NCBI RefSeq assembly: GCF_000143415.4
Contig: NW_003314420.1
Span: forward strand, 128,123-192,122
From: Selaginella moellendorffii
Taxonomy: Eukaryota; Streptophyta; Lycopodiopsida; Selaginellales; Selaginellaceae
Length of the DNA: 64,000 nt
Direction of reading: 5' to 3'
This document shows, piece by piece, positions 33,711-45,108 of the stretch (the first letter of the stretch is position 1; each line of letters begins with the position of its first letter). The notes under the pieces were generated by a model. The model did no database searches. It was not told where the DNA came from and saw nothing but the letters and a program-made list of their open reading frames with translations. The translations under genes and the position numbers were made by a program.

Positions 33711-35139
33711 GTCTCAGCGAGTACTATTCAATGAGATTGGGCAACTAGTCTCGTTGCATACGCAAAGATGAAAACGATGATCCGAGTGGGTACACGTTTT
33801 GGTGCAAAGACTTCGCATTGGTTCCTTGGGTATGGATATTGTTACCTTATTGTACCTTATGATGAGAGCTTGCGCTTGGGCTCATAGGATGGATTTGAGT
33901 TGTTCCGGTAGCACGAGTTTAAGCTTGAGCTCGTGAGTGAGGCACATTAGCAACTCGAGGTTACACTTTGAGTTGGCAGGATTAATGTTAGCCTATCGGT
34001 GGTTCCATGAGTTGTTCCATGTACCATGGGTGCAAATAAACTTTCCCTGGGTTTGTTATGAGTGGCAAATAGGCTGGTCCGTAGCTGTTTAGCACGGCAC
34101 TAGTGGATCCTTCCTAGGCATGATTATAAGTGGAACAATTAAGACTATAGGGATTAGTCTATTGGTTCAAGTAGTCATGGCCGTGCTTTCTCATAAACTT
34201 TTCTTTGATTGAACTGAAAGCAGTGCGAAAGCAAGCTTGAGGTTTGGTCAAAAGATGAGACCGAAAAGAGAGTCATCGGGGACGAAGGATCAAATACGTA
34301 AATCATTTTCTCTTCTTGGAGAGATGATCTGCAACGAGGTGTTAACTCATTACTTGTGTTCACATCATGCAATCAAGAGTCCCTATCTTGATGCATGTTG
34401 GAGATGGTGGTCTTACAATGGTGAGTTGTGGGATGGATAGCGCTGAAGCGCTAAACCATTTTGTCTAAACTTGCTATTGGAAGACTTGGGTTGCAATGCT
34501 CAATTCTTTTTCGAGGAACCTTGCTATTGCTCCTTGAGTAGCTTGGTGTTGGATTAGTTTTGAGTTTGGTCAGAAAAAGAGTGGCATGAGCTTATCTGTG
34601 TTGTGAACAAAAGTTAGTGATGTTGGGTGTTGTAAATCTCTATCGGTGGAGTGTGGCATTTATGTTGCATTTTGTCAAATCGAGTTGACACTTGATATTC
34701 ACATAAACCTTTAAAGTAATGACATGGGCATTGCTCATAGTATTGCTTGATTGACGATCAAGTCATTGTGATTTATATCATATTATCCATATGATAATGA
34801 GCAATGTGTTTACGAAGTTGCTTGGGTAAATGTTGATCAACCCCAAAGTGGTTGATGGAGAAGCTAGTCTACTTGCACGAAGTAGCATTGTAGTAGCTTT
34901 GACTGGATTCTCAATGGTGGTCCATTATGCTAAGCTTAAGTTGGTACCTTGCTTACTTGAGTTTGCCCATCAGGTATTGGAAAAGGGTTATAGCATTCAC
35001 TTGCTATGACTTGTCGGTTGATCCATTAGCACTTGGAGTAGATTGTTGGATGGAGAAGATGTGTAGTTGGGGCATTGACATCACTAACACTTGTGTTAGT
35101 AGAAGTGGCATAGTTACTTCGAGTGATGAGGAATTTTCC
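33711..35139 (+). mobile_element. Family-C internal region, non-coding
   Basis: Continues from the primer-binding site. A diverged reverse copy lies at 7960-9264. No gag or pol reading is seen, so it is either non-autonomous or too decayed. Confidence 0.55.
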
Positions 35140-35273
35140 TTGGACCTTGATTTTTCATGTTCAGTTTCGAACTTGATCTTAGACTCGGTCTCATCCAATG
35201 AACTCTTTATCATTTCAGTTGCACTTTCAGGGATCCTTTAGCCTACAACATCTCAGGGAGTTGGTTCCTTACA
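35140..35273 (-). repeat. Family-B LTR 5' end fragment, reverse orientation
   Basis: cggtctcatccaatgaactc onwards to GTTGGTTCCTTACA, matching the last 130 bp of 11065-12164. Confidence 0.7.
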
Positions 35274-35733
35274 TTACCTAGCCACTGCACCATTAATCGG
35301 GCTTGCTAGACTATGTGTGAACTCCTCTTAAATTTCCCTTTACCATATGTTCCTCTTAGTTTAGCTCCTTTTTTGAATGTGGACCTTGACCCCGTTGGTG
35401 TTCCCTTTTCATAGGTTATTATTAAAATGCACCTTTATAGCTGTATATAATGCTTTCTTATAGTTGGTTAAGTTTTACTGCATCACCTTGCCTTGAGCCG
35501 AGGTTTGTAAGCCTGATATAAAGGCATGGAATGCATCCATGTCACCCATATCCGTGACAAGGATCCTTTTGGCCATAAACCCATTCATATACTCTTGAAT
35601 GTTTTCTATCTACTTTAGCCTACTCAGCTCATCCTTTAGGTGCAGAGTAGCATTTGGAGGAACATAAAATGCATAAATCCTCACCTTCATCACTTCTCAA
35701 GTGGCCATCAGTCCTTTGTTGGCCTTTATTATT
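35274..35733 (-). pseudogene. Family-B gag remnant, reverse orientation
   Basis: Reverse complement of the gag middle at 36925-37270 (peptide phrases such as IPPNATLHLRDEL and YMNGFMAKRILV are recognisable with changes). It ends at 35733 exactly where the solo LTR interrupts gag at 12165, with TTATT (reverse of AATAA). Confidence 0.65.
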
Positions 35734-36446
35734 TGTAAGGAACCAACTCCCCAAGGTGTTGTAGGCTAAAGGATCCCCGAAAGCATAACCAAAATGATAA
35801 AGAGTTCATTGGATGGGACCAAGTATGAGATTGAGTCCAAGACTGACTCTGAGACTGAGTTTGAGATAGAGTCCGGGATTGAGTCTGAGGTTGACTCTGA
35901 GACCGAGTGCGAGACCGAGTTTGAGACCGAGTTCGAGACAGAGTCCGAGATTTGAGATCGAATTTGAGACCGAGTTTGACGTCGAGTCTGAGGTCAAGTC
36001 CAAGATCGGGTCCGAGGTTGAGTCCGAGATCAAGTCCGAGGTTGAGTCCAAGGTCAGGTCTGAGATCGAGTCCGAGACTAAGTCCTAGTACTAATACAGA
36101 TCGAGGGGTGAAAGCCTAAAACATGTTTCTCCCAGGGGGAGAGGGGGTGTAGGGGGTTCCAAAAGTATAGTAGGGATAGTGAGGTCTAAGAACTAATCTT
36201 GAAGGAACTCTCTAGTGGTGCTTCCAAACTGACTTGAGGTTGAGACTGGGGCTAAAGGGCCTTAGGTGGGAGTGAGCATGGACTTGGGTGGTGCTGGAGG
36301 GGCCACCCCAGGAAGTGCTCAAGAGCAACTCCCACTCCCGGAAGGGAAACCGACAACGGTGCTCCCAGCTCATGTGGAGTGGTGCCCCACTTGAGTACCA
36401 TGTGGCTCATTGGTCCTCCCCTTCCCTAGGGGGACCTTCCCTTGGG
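35734..36446 (+). repeat. Family-B LTR, forward, 3' truncated
   Basis: TGTAAGGAACCAACTCCCC at 35734, a GAGTCTGAG-type tandem stretch (35815-36095), the GGTGAAAGCC module and G-run, ending abruptly at about 36446 in gag sequence without LTR end or primer-binding site. Confidence 0.75.
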
Positions 36447-37287
36447 CTATGGATGAGGAATCCTTGCATGAGGAGGACTCCAATAAGGAAACTTCCAAAT
36501 AGGAGTCCGATGGTCAGGTTCGGTCGTCTAAGGCTCGATTGGACATTCTAGAAGGACACTTGGCACAGACCAATGCCCTGCTGAAGACTCTTATTCTTAA
36601 GCTAAAGTGTGACGAGAAGCAAAAGAAAAAGTGAAAGACTACAGATGTTGGCAACGCAGAAAGTGCGGACCTTTGGCAGGGACTAAGGCAGTACCAAACA
36701 AGGTTGAAAAAACCGCAGTGGAATCAGTCCCTCAAGTAGTTCCTAAGTACAAACCAAAGCCCCCATCGGTCTTTAAGGGAGTGAATGACTTTAAGGTGGT
36801 GGAAGATTGGTTTTACAATATAGAGGACTACTTTCAAGCATTGCGACTACCGAGTTCGGAAAAGGTCCCATGTGCAAAACCATAGTTGGCAAATAATGCC
36901 AAGTCTTGGTGGAAAATGACAGAGGCCAACAAATGACCAGTGGCCACTTAGGAAATGATGAAGGCAAAGATCCGCACAACTTACATTCCTCCAAATGCCA
37001 CTTTGCATCTAAGGGATGAGCTGAGTAGGCTAAAGGAGATTGAAACCATTCAAGAGTATGTGAATGGGTTTATGGCAAAAAGGATACTTGTCATGGATAT
37101 GGGTGATATAAATGCATTTCATGCCTTCATATCAAGCTTACAAACCTGGGCTCGCGGCAAGGTGATGCATTGGAACCCAACCAACTACAAAGAAGTATTA
37201 GATGTGGCTATCAAGGTGCGTTTCAATGATAACCTGCGAAAGGGGAACACGACGAGGTTGGGATCCATGTTTAGCAAAGGAGCCAAA
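36447..37287 (+). pseudogene. Family-B gag (capsid) remnant
   Basis: Frames give YKPKPPSVFKGVNDFKVVEDWFYNIEDYF (read at 36745-36835), then AKIRTTYIPPNATLHLRDEL and IQEYVNGFMAKRILVMDMGD: the retrotransposon gag capsid pattern with a conserved Leu-Arg-Asp-Glu-Leu and an EYV..F helix. Stops at about 36882 and 36937 and frameshifts near the start inactivate it. It ends at the inverted LTR at 37288. Confidence 0.75.
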
Positions 37288-38452
37288 TGTAAGCCACAAA
37301 TTTTTCCTTTCCAATTTGCCAACTTACCTCGTCTATCCGACCAACACTGCCTTGGCTTGTGCTAAGTTCCCTCGCCAAGGTTCTCGCCTATTGTACCAGC
37401 TCCTACTTGGTCCTATTTGGTTTTAGCTACTCACTGCATGAGCAACGGAGAGTTAGCCTTCAATCCACGGATTCCCAAATCTCTCCCAATCCCCCTCCTC
37501 GGGTTAGACTAGACTTAAGGTTCGGCTACACTCCTAGTAGGCACAAGCAGCCAAGCACACCAAGCCTCCAGGTTCCTAACACCCCTTGGTACAACAAGAC
37601 TTGATCATGGGACCCTCTAAATCCCAAGCCTTGGGTGCAACACTTGCTTCGGGACATCGGGGCAAAACACCGTGGCCTAACGGCCCGGTGTGGGTACCTC
37701 TATCCCCCCACTTCCATCCCAAAGGGAAGGCCCAAGCCCCTAGGAAGGGCGAGGACCAATGAGCCACAAGGTACTCAAGTGGGGCACCACTCCACATGAA
37801 CTGAGAGCACCACAATCGGTTTCACTTTCGGGAGTGGGAGCTACTCTTGAGCACTTCCCTGGGTGGCCCCTCCAGCACCACCCAAGCCCATGCTCACTCC
37901 CACCCAAGCCCCCTCGACCCCAGTCTCAACCTCAAGTCAGTTTAGAAGCACCACTGGAGAGTTCCTTCAAGACTGGTTCCTGGACCTCACTATCCCTACT
38001 ATACTTTTGGAACCCCCTGCAGCCCCCCCCCCCCCCCCCCCCGGGAGATGCATGCTTTGGGCTTTCACCCCTTGACCCGTATTAGTATTTGGACTTAGTC
38101 TCAGATTCGATCTCGAACTCGATCTCAGACCCGACTTCAGATTCGGTCTCGGACTCAATCTCGGACTCGATGTCGGACTTGATCTCAGACTCGACTTCAG
38201 ACTCGACCTCGGACTCGGTCTAGGACATGATTTGGATCTCAGACTCTGTCTCGAACTCAGTCTTGAACTCGGTCTTGATCTCGGTCTCTGATTTCGCCTC
38301 GGCTCGATCCTGGACTCTATCTCAAACTTGGTCTCAGAGTCGGTCTTGGACTCGATCTTCGACTCGGTCCCATCCGATGAACTCTTTGTTATTTTGGTGA
38401 TGCTTTCGGGGGTCCTTTAGCCTACGACATCTCGGGGAGTCGGTTCCTTACA
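37288..38452 (-). repeat. Family-B LTR, reverse orientation (1,165 bp)
   Basis: TGTAAGCCACAAATTTTTCC to GGTTCCTTACA. Contains a 20-C run (38023-38042) and GGACTCGATCTC tandem stretch (38085-38370). On its right, reversed, is a polypurine-like attccacgaccc, so it is the 3' LTR of a minus-strand element whose interior is 38453-38812. No matching target duplication was found. Confidence 0.8.
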
Positions 38453-38812
38453 ATTCCACGACCCATAGAAGAAGTTTGATGCCCACATCGAATGTCTCTT
38501 TTTATCTTACAACTTGTTGACCATGTCTCTGGGGGCATCCCCCCACTTAGCGGTGTGCCTAAGTTAGCCTCCCTGGCCAAGAGCCCATGACAACGGAATA
38601 TAGGTGTCCCTATACCCCTCACCTCACCACGCCCTAGTATGGGGTCGGGACTTGAACCCAGCCTTGCTTTATTAGGGGGTTGCAACTCGAACCCAACCTC
38701 CATAGAATACGTCTATGGATTCGACATCCCCGCGGGGAGTCGAACGCCTGGTCGACCTAACCAACCCATGCTAATTAGCTTACCTTCGGTGCGCCTTCGG
38801 GTCTGTAGCGCA
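38453..38812 (-). mobile_element. Internal 3' segment of a family-A/B type element
   Basis: Reverse complement resembles 51640-53270 of the family-A element with a large deletion. It includes tRNA-T-arm-like cgggacttgaacccagcc and the catcgaatg...atgggtcgtggaat stretch before the LTR. Confidence 0.6.
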
Positions 38813-38971
38813 CGTGGTTTTGACCCTTCAACACTGACATCCGCAAAGTGCAAAATGAACATCCAAGGCTTGATCACGAAGACCACATCTTCGGATATCC
38901 ACATTGCACTAACACTCTTCTTCAATCACCTTCAAGATCCAATGTGAAGCCAAAACACTAACAAGAAAAAT
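38813..38971. repeat. Family-C LTR end fragment and junction
   Basis: tgtagcgcacgtggttttga is the reversed family-C LTR end (compare 33670-33692). The rest, to 38971, is not assigned. Confidence 0.5.
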
Positions 38972-39569
38972 GCTCCGAGACTAAGTTTGAGATTGAGTCC
39001 GAGATCGAGTTTGAAACCGAGTCTGAGACCATGTTCGAGACCGAGTCCAAGATCTGAGATCGGGTCCAAGACTAAATTTGAGATTGTGTCTGAGACAGAG
39101 TCTGAGGTCGAGTCTAAGATCGAGTCTGAGATTGAGTCTGAGACCGAGTCTGAGGTCGAGTTCAAGATCAAGTCCCAGATCCAGTCCGAAACTGAGTCCG
39201 AATACTAATACAGGTTGTGGGGTGAAAGCCCAAAGCGTGTGTCTCCCAAGGGGGGGGGCAGGGGGCTGCAGGGGGTTCCAAAAGTATAGTAAGGATAGTG
39301 AGGTCTAGGAATTAGTCTTGAAGAAACCCTGTGCTTGCAGAGAGTGTAGCTGAACTTTAAGTCCAGTCTAACCTAGGGACGGGGATTGGGAGAGAATTTG
39401 GGAATTTGTGGATGGATAGCTAATGCTCTATTGTTCATGCAGTAAGTTGCTGAAACTAAGTAGGACCAAGTAAGAGCTAGTACAATAGACAGGAATTAAG
39501 GCCAAGGCCATGGTGGTCGGATAGACAAAGTAAATTAGTAAATTGGAAAGGAAAAATTTGTGGGTTATA
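38972..39569 (+). repeat. Family-B LTR, forward, 5' truncated
   Basis: Tandem GAGTCTGAGATCGAG stretch (38975-39205), GGTGAAAGCCCAAAGC module, G-rich run, then the LTR 3' end with ggaaaggaaaaatttgtggg and a decayed TTATA end. Confidence 0.7.
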
Positions 39570-40347
39570 AGTGAACTAAAGACTATAAAGTGTGTTCAAG
39601 GTAGCCAAAGCACCAATGAGGTAGTTTGACAAGCAAAAGTTGAAGTAGGGACATGGAAAGTGGATATGGATTTCACCATGTTAGATATGGCAAGATTTGA
39701 CGTGATCTTTATGATGGATTAGTTCAATCAATTTGTGGTAGCTTTGTACGAACAATGTAAAAACCTTGTGGTATTATTGAATGCCTGAGAAGAATGATCT
39801 AAGGTGGAGGCCCAAGATCTAAAGGTAGGGTAATGTAAGGTAGGGACTCCTACTTGAATCTAGTATCCACAGGAGGACAATTCACTAAAGGAACTAAAGT
39901 AGCATTTTTGTGCTTACTCTCAATAAAGAATAACAAAAAGATGAGAACAAACAAAATACCTTTAGTGATCTAGTGGGTGTTAGACCAATTTCAAGATACC
40001 ATACCAAAAGAGTTACCAAAGGGGTCACCCCCAAACAACTAATAGAACATAAGATCGAGTTGGTCAAGGATGCTAAGGTAGTGGTTCCTCCCCCTTATTA
40101 ATTAAACAAAAAAGAACTCAAGAAGCTTAAATGCCAACTTAAGGAGTTGGTGGATAAAGGGTATGTTAGTTTGAGTAAGTCACCATATGGGCCCCAATAT
40201 TATTTGTGAAAAAGAAAAATGGCTTTATGCACATATCCATAAACTACTGATTGCTCAATAAATATACGAAGAAGAACAAATACCCTTTACCAAGGATTTA
40301 GGACATCTTTGATATTTTGGAAAGGCAAAATACTTATCAAGGATTGA
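39570..40347 (+). pseudogene. Ty3/Gypsy protease-RT fragment
   Basis: Parallels 21800-22570: [20 protein letters not shown], then FDVIF, then the pre-RT linker and [17 protein letters not shown], ending within the RT stretch SRIDL exactly at telomere-like repeats. Many stops; more diverged than the copy at 21460. Confidence 0.75.
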
Positions 40348-40369
40348 CCTAAACCCTAAACCCTAAACC
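40348..40369 (-). repeat. Interstitial telomere-like repeat at a pol breakpoint
   Basis: CCTAAACCCTAAACCCTAAA plus CC, three copies of the plant telomere unit, directly joined to the truncated RT fragment. Confidence 0.75.
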
Positions 40370-40389
40370 AACTTTTAGGTGCTTTTAGG

Positions 40390-40930
40390 TGGACAATCCA
40401 GAAAGGAAGTCTGTAAAATCTGTTCCATTTCCATTGCTGAAGCATCAAGTGTCACATCACCTTCAGAAAGATAATTGGCTATCTTGTTCCTTGCCCAGCC
40501 TCAGTTCATTGTAGTAATTGTATCTGCCATCTCAGCTTCCACTTTTGCACACCTGGCATCCATCTGTTTTTCTATAGCCAGCTATGTATTTTTTTTCTCT
40601 AAAGAAAAGCCTGTTCAATTCCCATGTGTCTTCAAGTTCTTCCCTAATCTTCAGTACCCCTTCTTCAATCTTAGATTTTTCTGTCTCATCAAAGCATAGT
40701 TTTCTCTAAGCAGCAGATTTCTTCTTTCCTTCTCAGCTCAAGCTGTAGCAACTACATCTTGACTAAACTGTCGTCACTTTTGTATTTTTGTTGTTTTAAG
40801 AGAGTTCGTTGATTAACACTAACTGCTGGCTTTCCATCTACTCACATAACTCATTTGTTTCCTTCATCAAACAACTTTAGCACCTCCATGTCATGGCCAG
40901 CAATCTTCACTTGGGTTGACATATTCTAGT
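40390..40930 (-). pseudogene. Coiled-coil protein remnant, possibly kelch-protein tail
   Basis: The minus strand reads charged helical pieces in shifting frames: KIEEGVLKIREELEDTWELN, AIEKQMDARCAKVEAEMAD and NYLSEGDVTLDASAMEM. They resemble the coiled-coil tail of plant kelch proteins and might belong with the kelch pieces at 44.5-45.1 kb, but this link is a guess. No intact frame. Confidence 0.35.
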
Positions 40931-41059
40931 CATCATAAACACACCCGATCTGCATTCTCTACTGCAGCTCTAAGCATGCATTGGATTCTATACCAGAGGC
41001 CTTTCTCTCCTAATACTACCAAAAGAGTTCAATTGAAGATTATCAGGAGAGTTTGTTTT

Positions 41060-41867
41060 GACATTGCAGAGTTCGACTGTTAATGGCAATGAAGGTGAAC
41101 CTTGAAAGCTGCTTGAAGATGGCAGAGATCACTGGCCATATCTCTGCAGTAATGATTCTCACATCAGCAAAGGAGGAGAAAAAATTTCTCAAAGCAAGAA
41201 AAAAAAAGGGAGTGTCGGTCATTAAATGTTTCTTTGATTACCTGTACATATGGTAGAGCTCAAACAATGGAACTGCCAGTAGTTTGAGATTCTTTGAAAT
41301 AGCAAAGTATTGTCTTTTGGGGAGGACAACCACGCAGAACTTCTTACACTCCTGACACAAGAAATAATAAAAGAAATGAGAAGATCATACCAAAGAGTTA
41401 TGAATAATAAGGGACAAAGATTGATACCTTTGTTTTGGTGATGTGAGGAGGGCAGTAAGGATATAGCAGCGTCTCAAAATTTTGTCTCTAGCAAATTGCC
41501 ACACACTCTCCAATCTGGAAGATGGAAACTAACAAAACCAAAGTTCTTCCTTCATATCTTCATGTATTTCCATTGTACCTGCCAATCGGGCTAGATTGAA
41601 GCTGCCATTGAAGTAACCTTGCTCATGAGCTTCATCTTCAATCCTTCCACCTCTAAACAATCAAAGTTAGCAGCGTGAATGATGAAAGAAAGCTTCTTTA
41701 CTGTCTTCTCCAGTCTTGAGTCTTCCTCCGAGAAACTTGAAAAACACATTCTGCTGCTCGTGGGCAATGGCCAACCCTACAAGATCTTCGTCCCTGTCCC
41801 TCGTGATCTTCATGCCTATCCCTCGCACCACCCTTCTCACTGACGCTGGCATCGCTGCTATGTACAT
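41060..41867 (-). pseudogene. CFIm25 (NUDT21/CPSF5-type) pseudogene fragment
   Basis: Right to left: NVFFKFLGGRLKTGED (about 41760-41700), matching the GGRL(K/R)(P/T)GE part of the Nudix-like fold, then YPYCPPHITKTK (about 41455-41420) before an intron, ECKKFCVVVLPKRQYFAISKNLKLLAVPLFELYHMYR (about 41350-41240) and VISAIFKQLSRFTFIA (about 41140-41095). These are the signature C-terminal blocks of cleavage factor Im 25-kDa subunit, a pre-mRNA 3'-processing factor that binds UGUA. A stop and frame breaks show decay; introns are retained, so it is not a processed copy. The N-terminus is missing. Confidence 0.75.
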
Positions 41868-42480
41868 GTGACCAATCCCAATCTCCTAGTGGAGAATTCT
41901 CGCTGCCTTGAGATCTTCTTGCTGGTGATGCTGCTTCTGCTGCTGTGATTCCTACTTACCTGTAGCATGAAGTCGACTCTACCATTAGGACTTTCAGACA
42001 GCCTTTCTGTCACTATACTATCATGAAAAGCTGTGACACAAAACCATAACCCCAACAGAAGAAGTTCCTTTAGCTCTGATAGCAAAACTTAAAAAGCACA
42101 ATGATACCTGTATCCCAAAATATTCACTAACTTTCTCCAAAAATAATAGATATCAGAGGTTCCACTCTGTAATCACAAAGAAAGGATAAATGTAAACGGT
42201 GCTAACACAGAAGGGTATTGATAGCTGTAAGCAACATGATCATATGGGTAAAATATGTTCATCATTTGCCTGCATAGTGGCATTTCTTCTTCAATGCCTT
42301 CATCTTCCCAGTACTCGACCTGTTCCTACACAAACAAGTCAACATACGTTGCAAAGACCATAAATCACACATGTACCCATTCCAGGGCATACATTCCGAA
42401 GACTGAGAATCAATGGCGATACAATTGCAAAAATTGTGTCCACCTGCGAGATACAAACTTATCAACACTGAAGAACTAAG
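41868..42480 (-). pseudogene. DDHD-domain phospholipase (SGR2-like) pseudogene fragment
   Basis: Right to left: VDTIFAIVSPLILSLRNV (about 42450), QVEYWEDEGIEEEMPLCRQ (about 42315-42260), MNIFYPYDHVAY (about 42258-42225) and DSIVTERLSESPNGRVDFMLQ (about 42030-41960). These follow the order in intracellular DDHD phospholipase A1 proteins: the G-S-P-L stretch, EMP.CRQ, the N-I-F-x-P-x-D-x-V-A-Y motif and the R-I-D-x-x-L-Q tail. The first is altered and frames shift between blocks. Introns are retained. 42650-42760 may hold an earlier exon (MAHTMWRTGAIASGEVIMDLELV) but I could not place it. Confidence 0.6.
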
Positions 42481-43392
42481 CCACCATGTGTACCTGAAAC
42501 AAAAGATTTGTGTACCAAATTGAGGAGTATGATATTTTCAAGGAGCTCACTCTCCTTGTTTCATTACCAATGCTGTATAGTGACATGAGAGAGAGTCAAA
42601 CATGAAACTGCAGATTGTGCCATTCGTGACACACACACCTTGCCTGGGACAGGCCAATGTCAGAAAGTCTGAAGAACACAAGCTCCAGATCCATGATGAC
42701 TTCCCCACTGGCAATAGCTCCTGTTCGCCACATTGTGTGTGCCATACAGTCTTGTCAAAGTAAGGATATTTATACTCACTCAGTGTTCATGTCATTGTTT
42801 GACATGACTTTGGAAGATCAAGAGACTGCGATTGCTCTTTCATAGATTATTGCAAACCAAAGGTGCAATAAAACCTTTGTCGTTGTTTTGTCTCTAAACA
42901 TTTTTGCTATGTGAAGGCCGGATCCTCACCCCTGTATTTCCCATCTGGCCAGATTCCAAAGCCTCTGCCATCCACAAACGTTCTCCAGGAGCTGGCTGTG
43001 AGGTGGAAGAAACAAAGCATCTGCAAACTCCACGGCATCCTCCACAATCTCCTTGATCTTCTTTTCAATGGCTTTCAACTCCACCTCACTGGCCAGTCTT
43101 TCTTCCAGCAAGTACTTCTTGAAAGAAGAAAGAAGGGATGGGGTTGCGAGGAGCATACTTGCTCTTTTGCTCTGGACAGAAAGAAAAAACAAAGTTTAGC
43201 TTCCAAAGAACCAGAAGAGAGAGAAGAACAAAGCGAGGCACTTACCAGGCTTCCAGAGCTCATCCAGATCAGTAAGACAATGACCGATAAGCCTCACACT
43301 CCACTAATGTTGGGCCGTCACACTCCAAGCTCTCGCAATGGCTTCCTTGGCCACGTGGCCAACTTTGAGCACGTCCATTCCATCAATGTGAA

Positions 43393-44243
43393 TGTTGAAA
43401 AACTAAGGAAGAAGAGAAAAACTCTATTGCTCAGATATCATCATCGCTATAGAGAGTTGTGACTCTCCAGGTCCACCACGTGTCTCAGCCGTACGGTGAT
43501 CTCGGATGTACTACATCCTCACACCCCCACTCAGCCGAGATCAGCGTGCAAAGGCTGGATCAGAAAAAAGAAACTAATGCTAAACCACTGTGAACCTATC
43601 TCACTCCCCCCACTCAGCCGAGAAAAGCTGAGCTCATGAAATCAGCATCTTGTGGTGTTGAACAACAGTAGCAGCACATTCCAAGGTACCCAAGCTTGCA
43701 CACAGCCTAGCTTGTATCAGGACCCATCAGGCGCCAACATCTTGTTCCATGTCCCCCACTCAAATGTGATCTCTCCATCAGCCTCAAGGTCCTTGCGCAC
43801 AGCAATTCCCGAGAGAAGCCTCTTGGCAGCATCAGCAAGTCTCCAGCCCAAGGAAGCCTTCCCTTGTAGCAGCAGCAGCATCGGATTGTCTCCAGCAGTA
43901 GCAAGCAGTGCTGCAACCCTTCCAATTCAAATCCAGGCCAGTCTCGATCAAGAACTGCCTCCAGATTAGGGTTGCTGCACAAGACAAAATAAACAAGAAA
44001 TCCTCCATCTTGATATTTGCAATTCACAGCCGCTCCAGATCAGGGGGCTCATTGTCTTCCTCCTCCATTCAGCCCAGAATTTAATCCCTGAGCTCCGATA
44101 CCATGTTGAAAACTAAGTAAGAAGAGAAAAACTCTATCGCTCAGATATCATCATCGCTATACATACACAGGTAAGAGTTGTGACTCTCCAGATCCACCAC
44201 GTGTCTCAGCCGTATGGTGAGTTGGATGTACTACATCCTCACA
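43393..44243 (-). mobile_element. TRIM element inside the PDH pseudogene, TSD GTGAA
   Basis: LTRs 43393-43523 (131 bp) and 44104-44243 (140 bp, with a small insertion) begin TGTTGAAAA and end CATCCTCACA on plus. GTGAA flanks them (43388-43392 and 44244-44248). On the minus strand, TGGTATCGGAGCTCAGG follows the right-hand LTR (primer-binding site, plus 44087-44103), and a GAGTGGGGG polypurine tract precedes the other LTR. The 580-bp interior is non-coding. This family is unrelated in sequence to the TRIM at 6892. Removal restores GFCMHGVHIDGMD of PDH. Confidence 0.92.
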
Positions 44244-44354
44244 GTGAACTCCATGCATACAAAAGCCTCTCTTTTCTTCCACATATCCGACACTGACATA
44301 GCTCAAAAGTGGTCCATGCCAATCGCCTAGAGGTTGTTCTCCACCATGTGGACA

Positions 44355-45108
44355 ATCGAGGTAGACAGATACCAGAGGTGAAAACCATTCATTGCAAACA
44401 TCAATCTCTCCATAATAGTGGAGCACTTGACATAATTTTCTTCCATTTTCATCTCCGTGACAATCCCACCATTTGCTGATGGCAGCAAGAGGGATTGAGG
44501 AGAGTTTTTTACAGCAAGGATGTCCTCCTCCTGTCTTGCATAGGCTGAAAGAATGCTGCAAAGTTTTAGTTATAACACAAAAATGAAAAAATATAAAGCC
44601 ATTTCACCAATTTCCTCAACTTTTTGCCCTTGCGACTTGACTACCAGTCTGGATCTTGTTCCTGCAAGTGAAAGTGAAACTCCCCGTGTCAAAAGCATCA
44701 ACTGGAGATAGAGAGCACTGAAGTGAGATGGATCTCAAAGCTCCTCTGCATTACATTAACCTGAGACAGAGTCAGGGGAAGTTTTTTGAGTGGCCACCCA
44801 CAACAAACAGTTATTAAAGAGCGAAAAGCTACATACCTGGACATCGTTCACATAGTGGTTCCCTCCAATCATGAACATCTTATCGTGTACAACCGCTGTT
44901 TCACACACAAAAAAAGACAGTGAAATGCTGATCTTCATCCAGATACCAGAGGTGAAAACCATTCGTTGCAAACATCAATCTCTCCATAATAGTGGAGCAC
45001 TTGACATCATTTTCTTCCATGTTCATCTCCGTGGCAAGCCCACCATTTGCTGATGGCAGCAAGGGGGATGGAGGAGAGTTGTTTACAGCAGGGATGTACT
45101 CCTCCTGA
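44355..45108 (-). pseudogene. Kelch-gene pieces inserted in PDH, with a 160-bp duplication
   Basis: Two near-identical stretches (about 44378-44533 and 44938-45108), reading on the minus strand as TIMERLMFATNGFHLWYL in one frame and YYGEIDVCNEWFSPLVS in another, flank a piece with ETAVVHDKMFMIGGNHYVNDVQ. The latter is a kelch blade (the GG pair, then H/Y and V-N-D) ending in a GT donor. The pattern recalls the kelch domain of plant acyl-CoA-binding kelch proteins (low certainty). Confidence 0.5.

Noticed and set aside
37288-38452. Solo LTR with its own target duplication
   Set aside because: The flanks (CCAAA and ATTCC) differ, and the right flank looks like an element interior, so it is a terminal LTR of a truncated element.
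43652-43969. A 105-codon frame in the TRIM interior
   Set aside because: Lies between the TRIM LTRs, composition is Ser/Ala-rich with no family resemblance, and the other strand is equally open.
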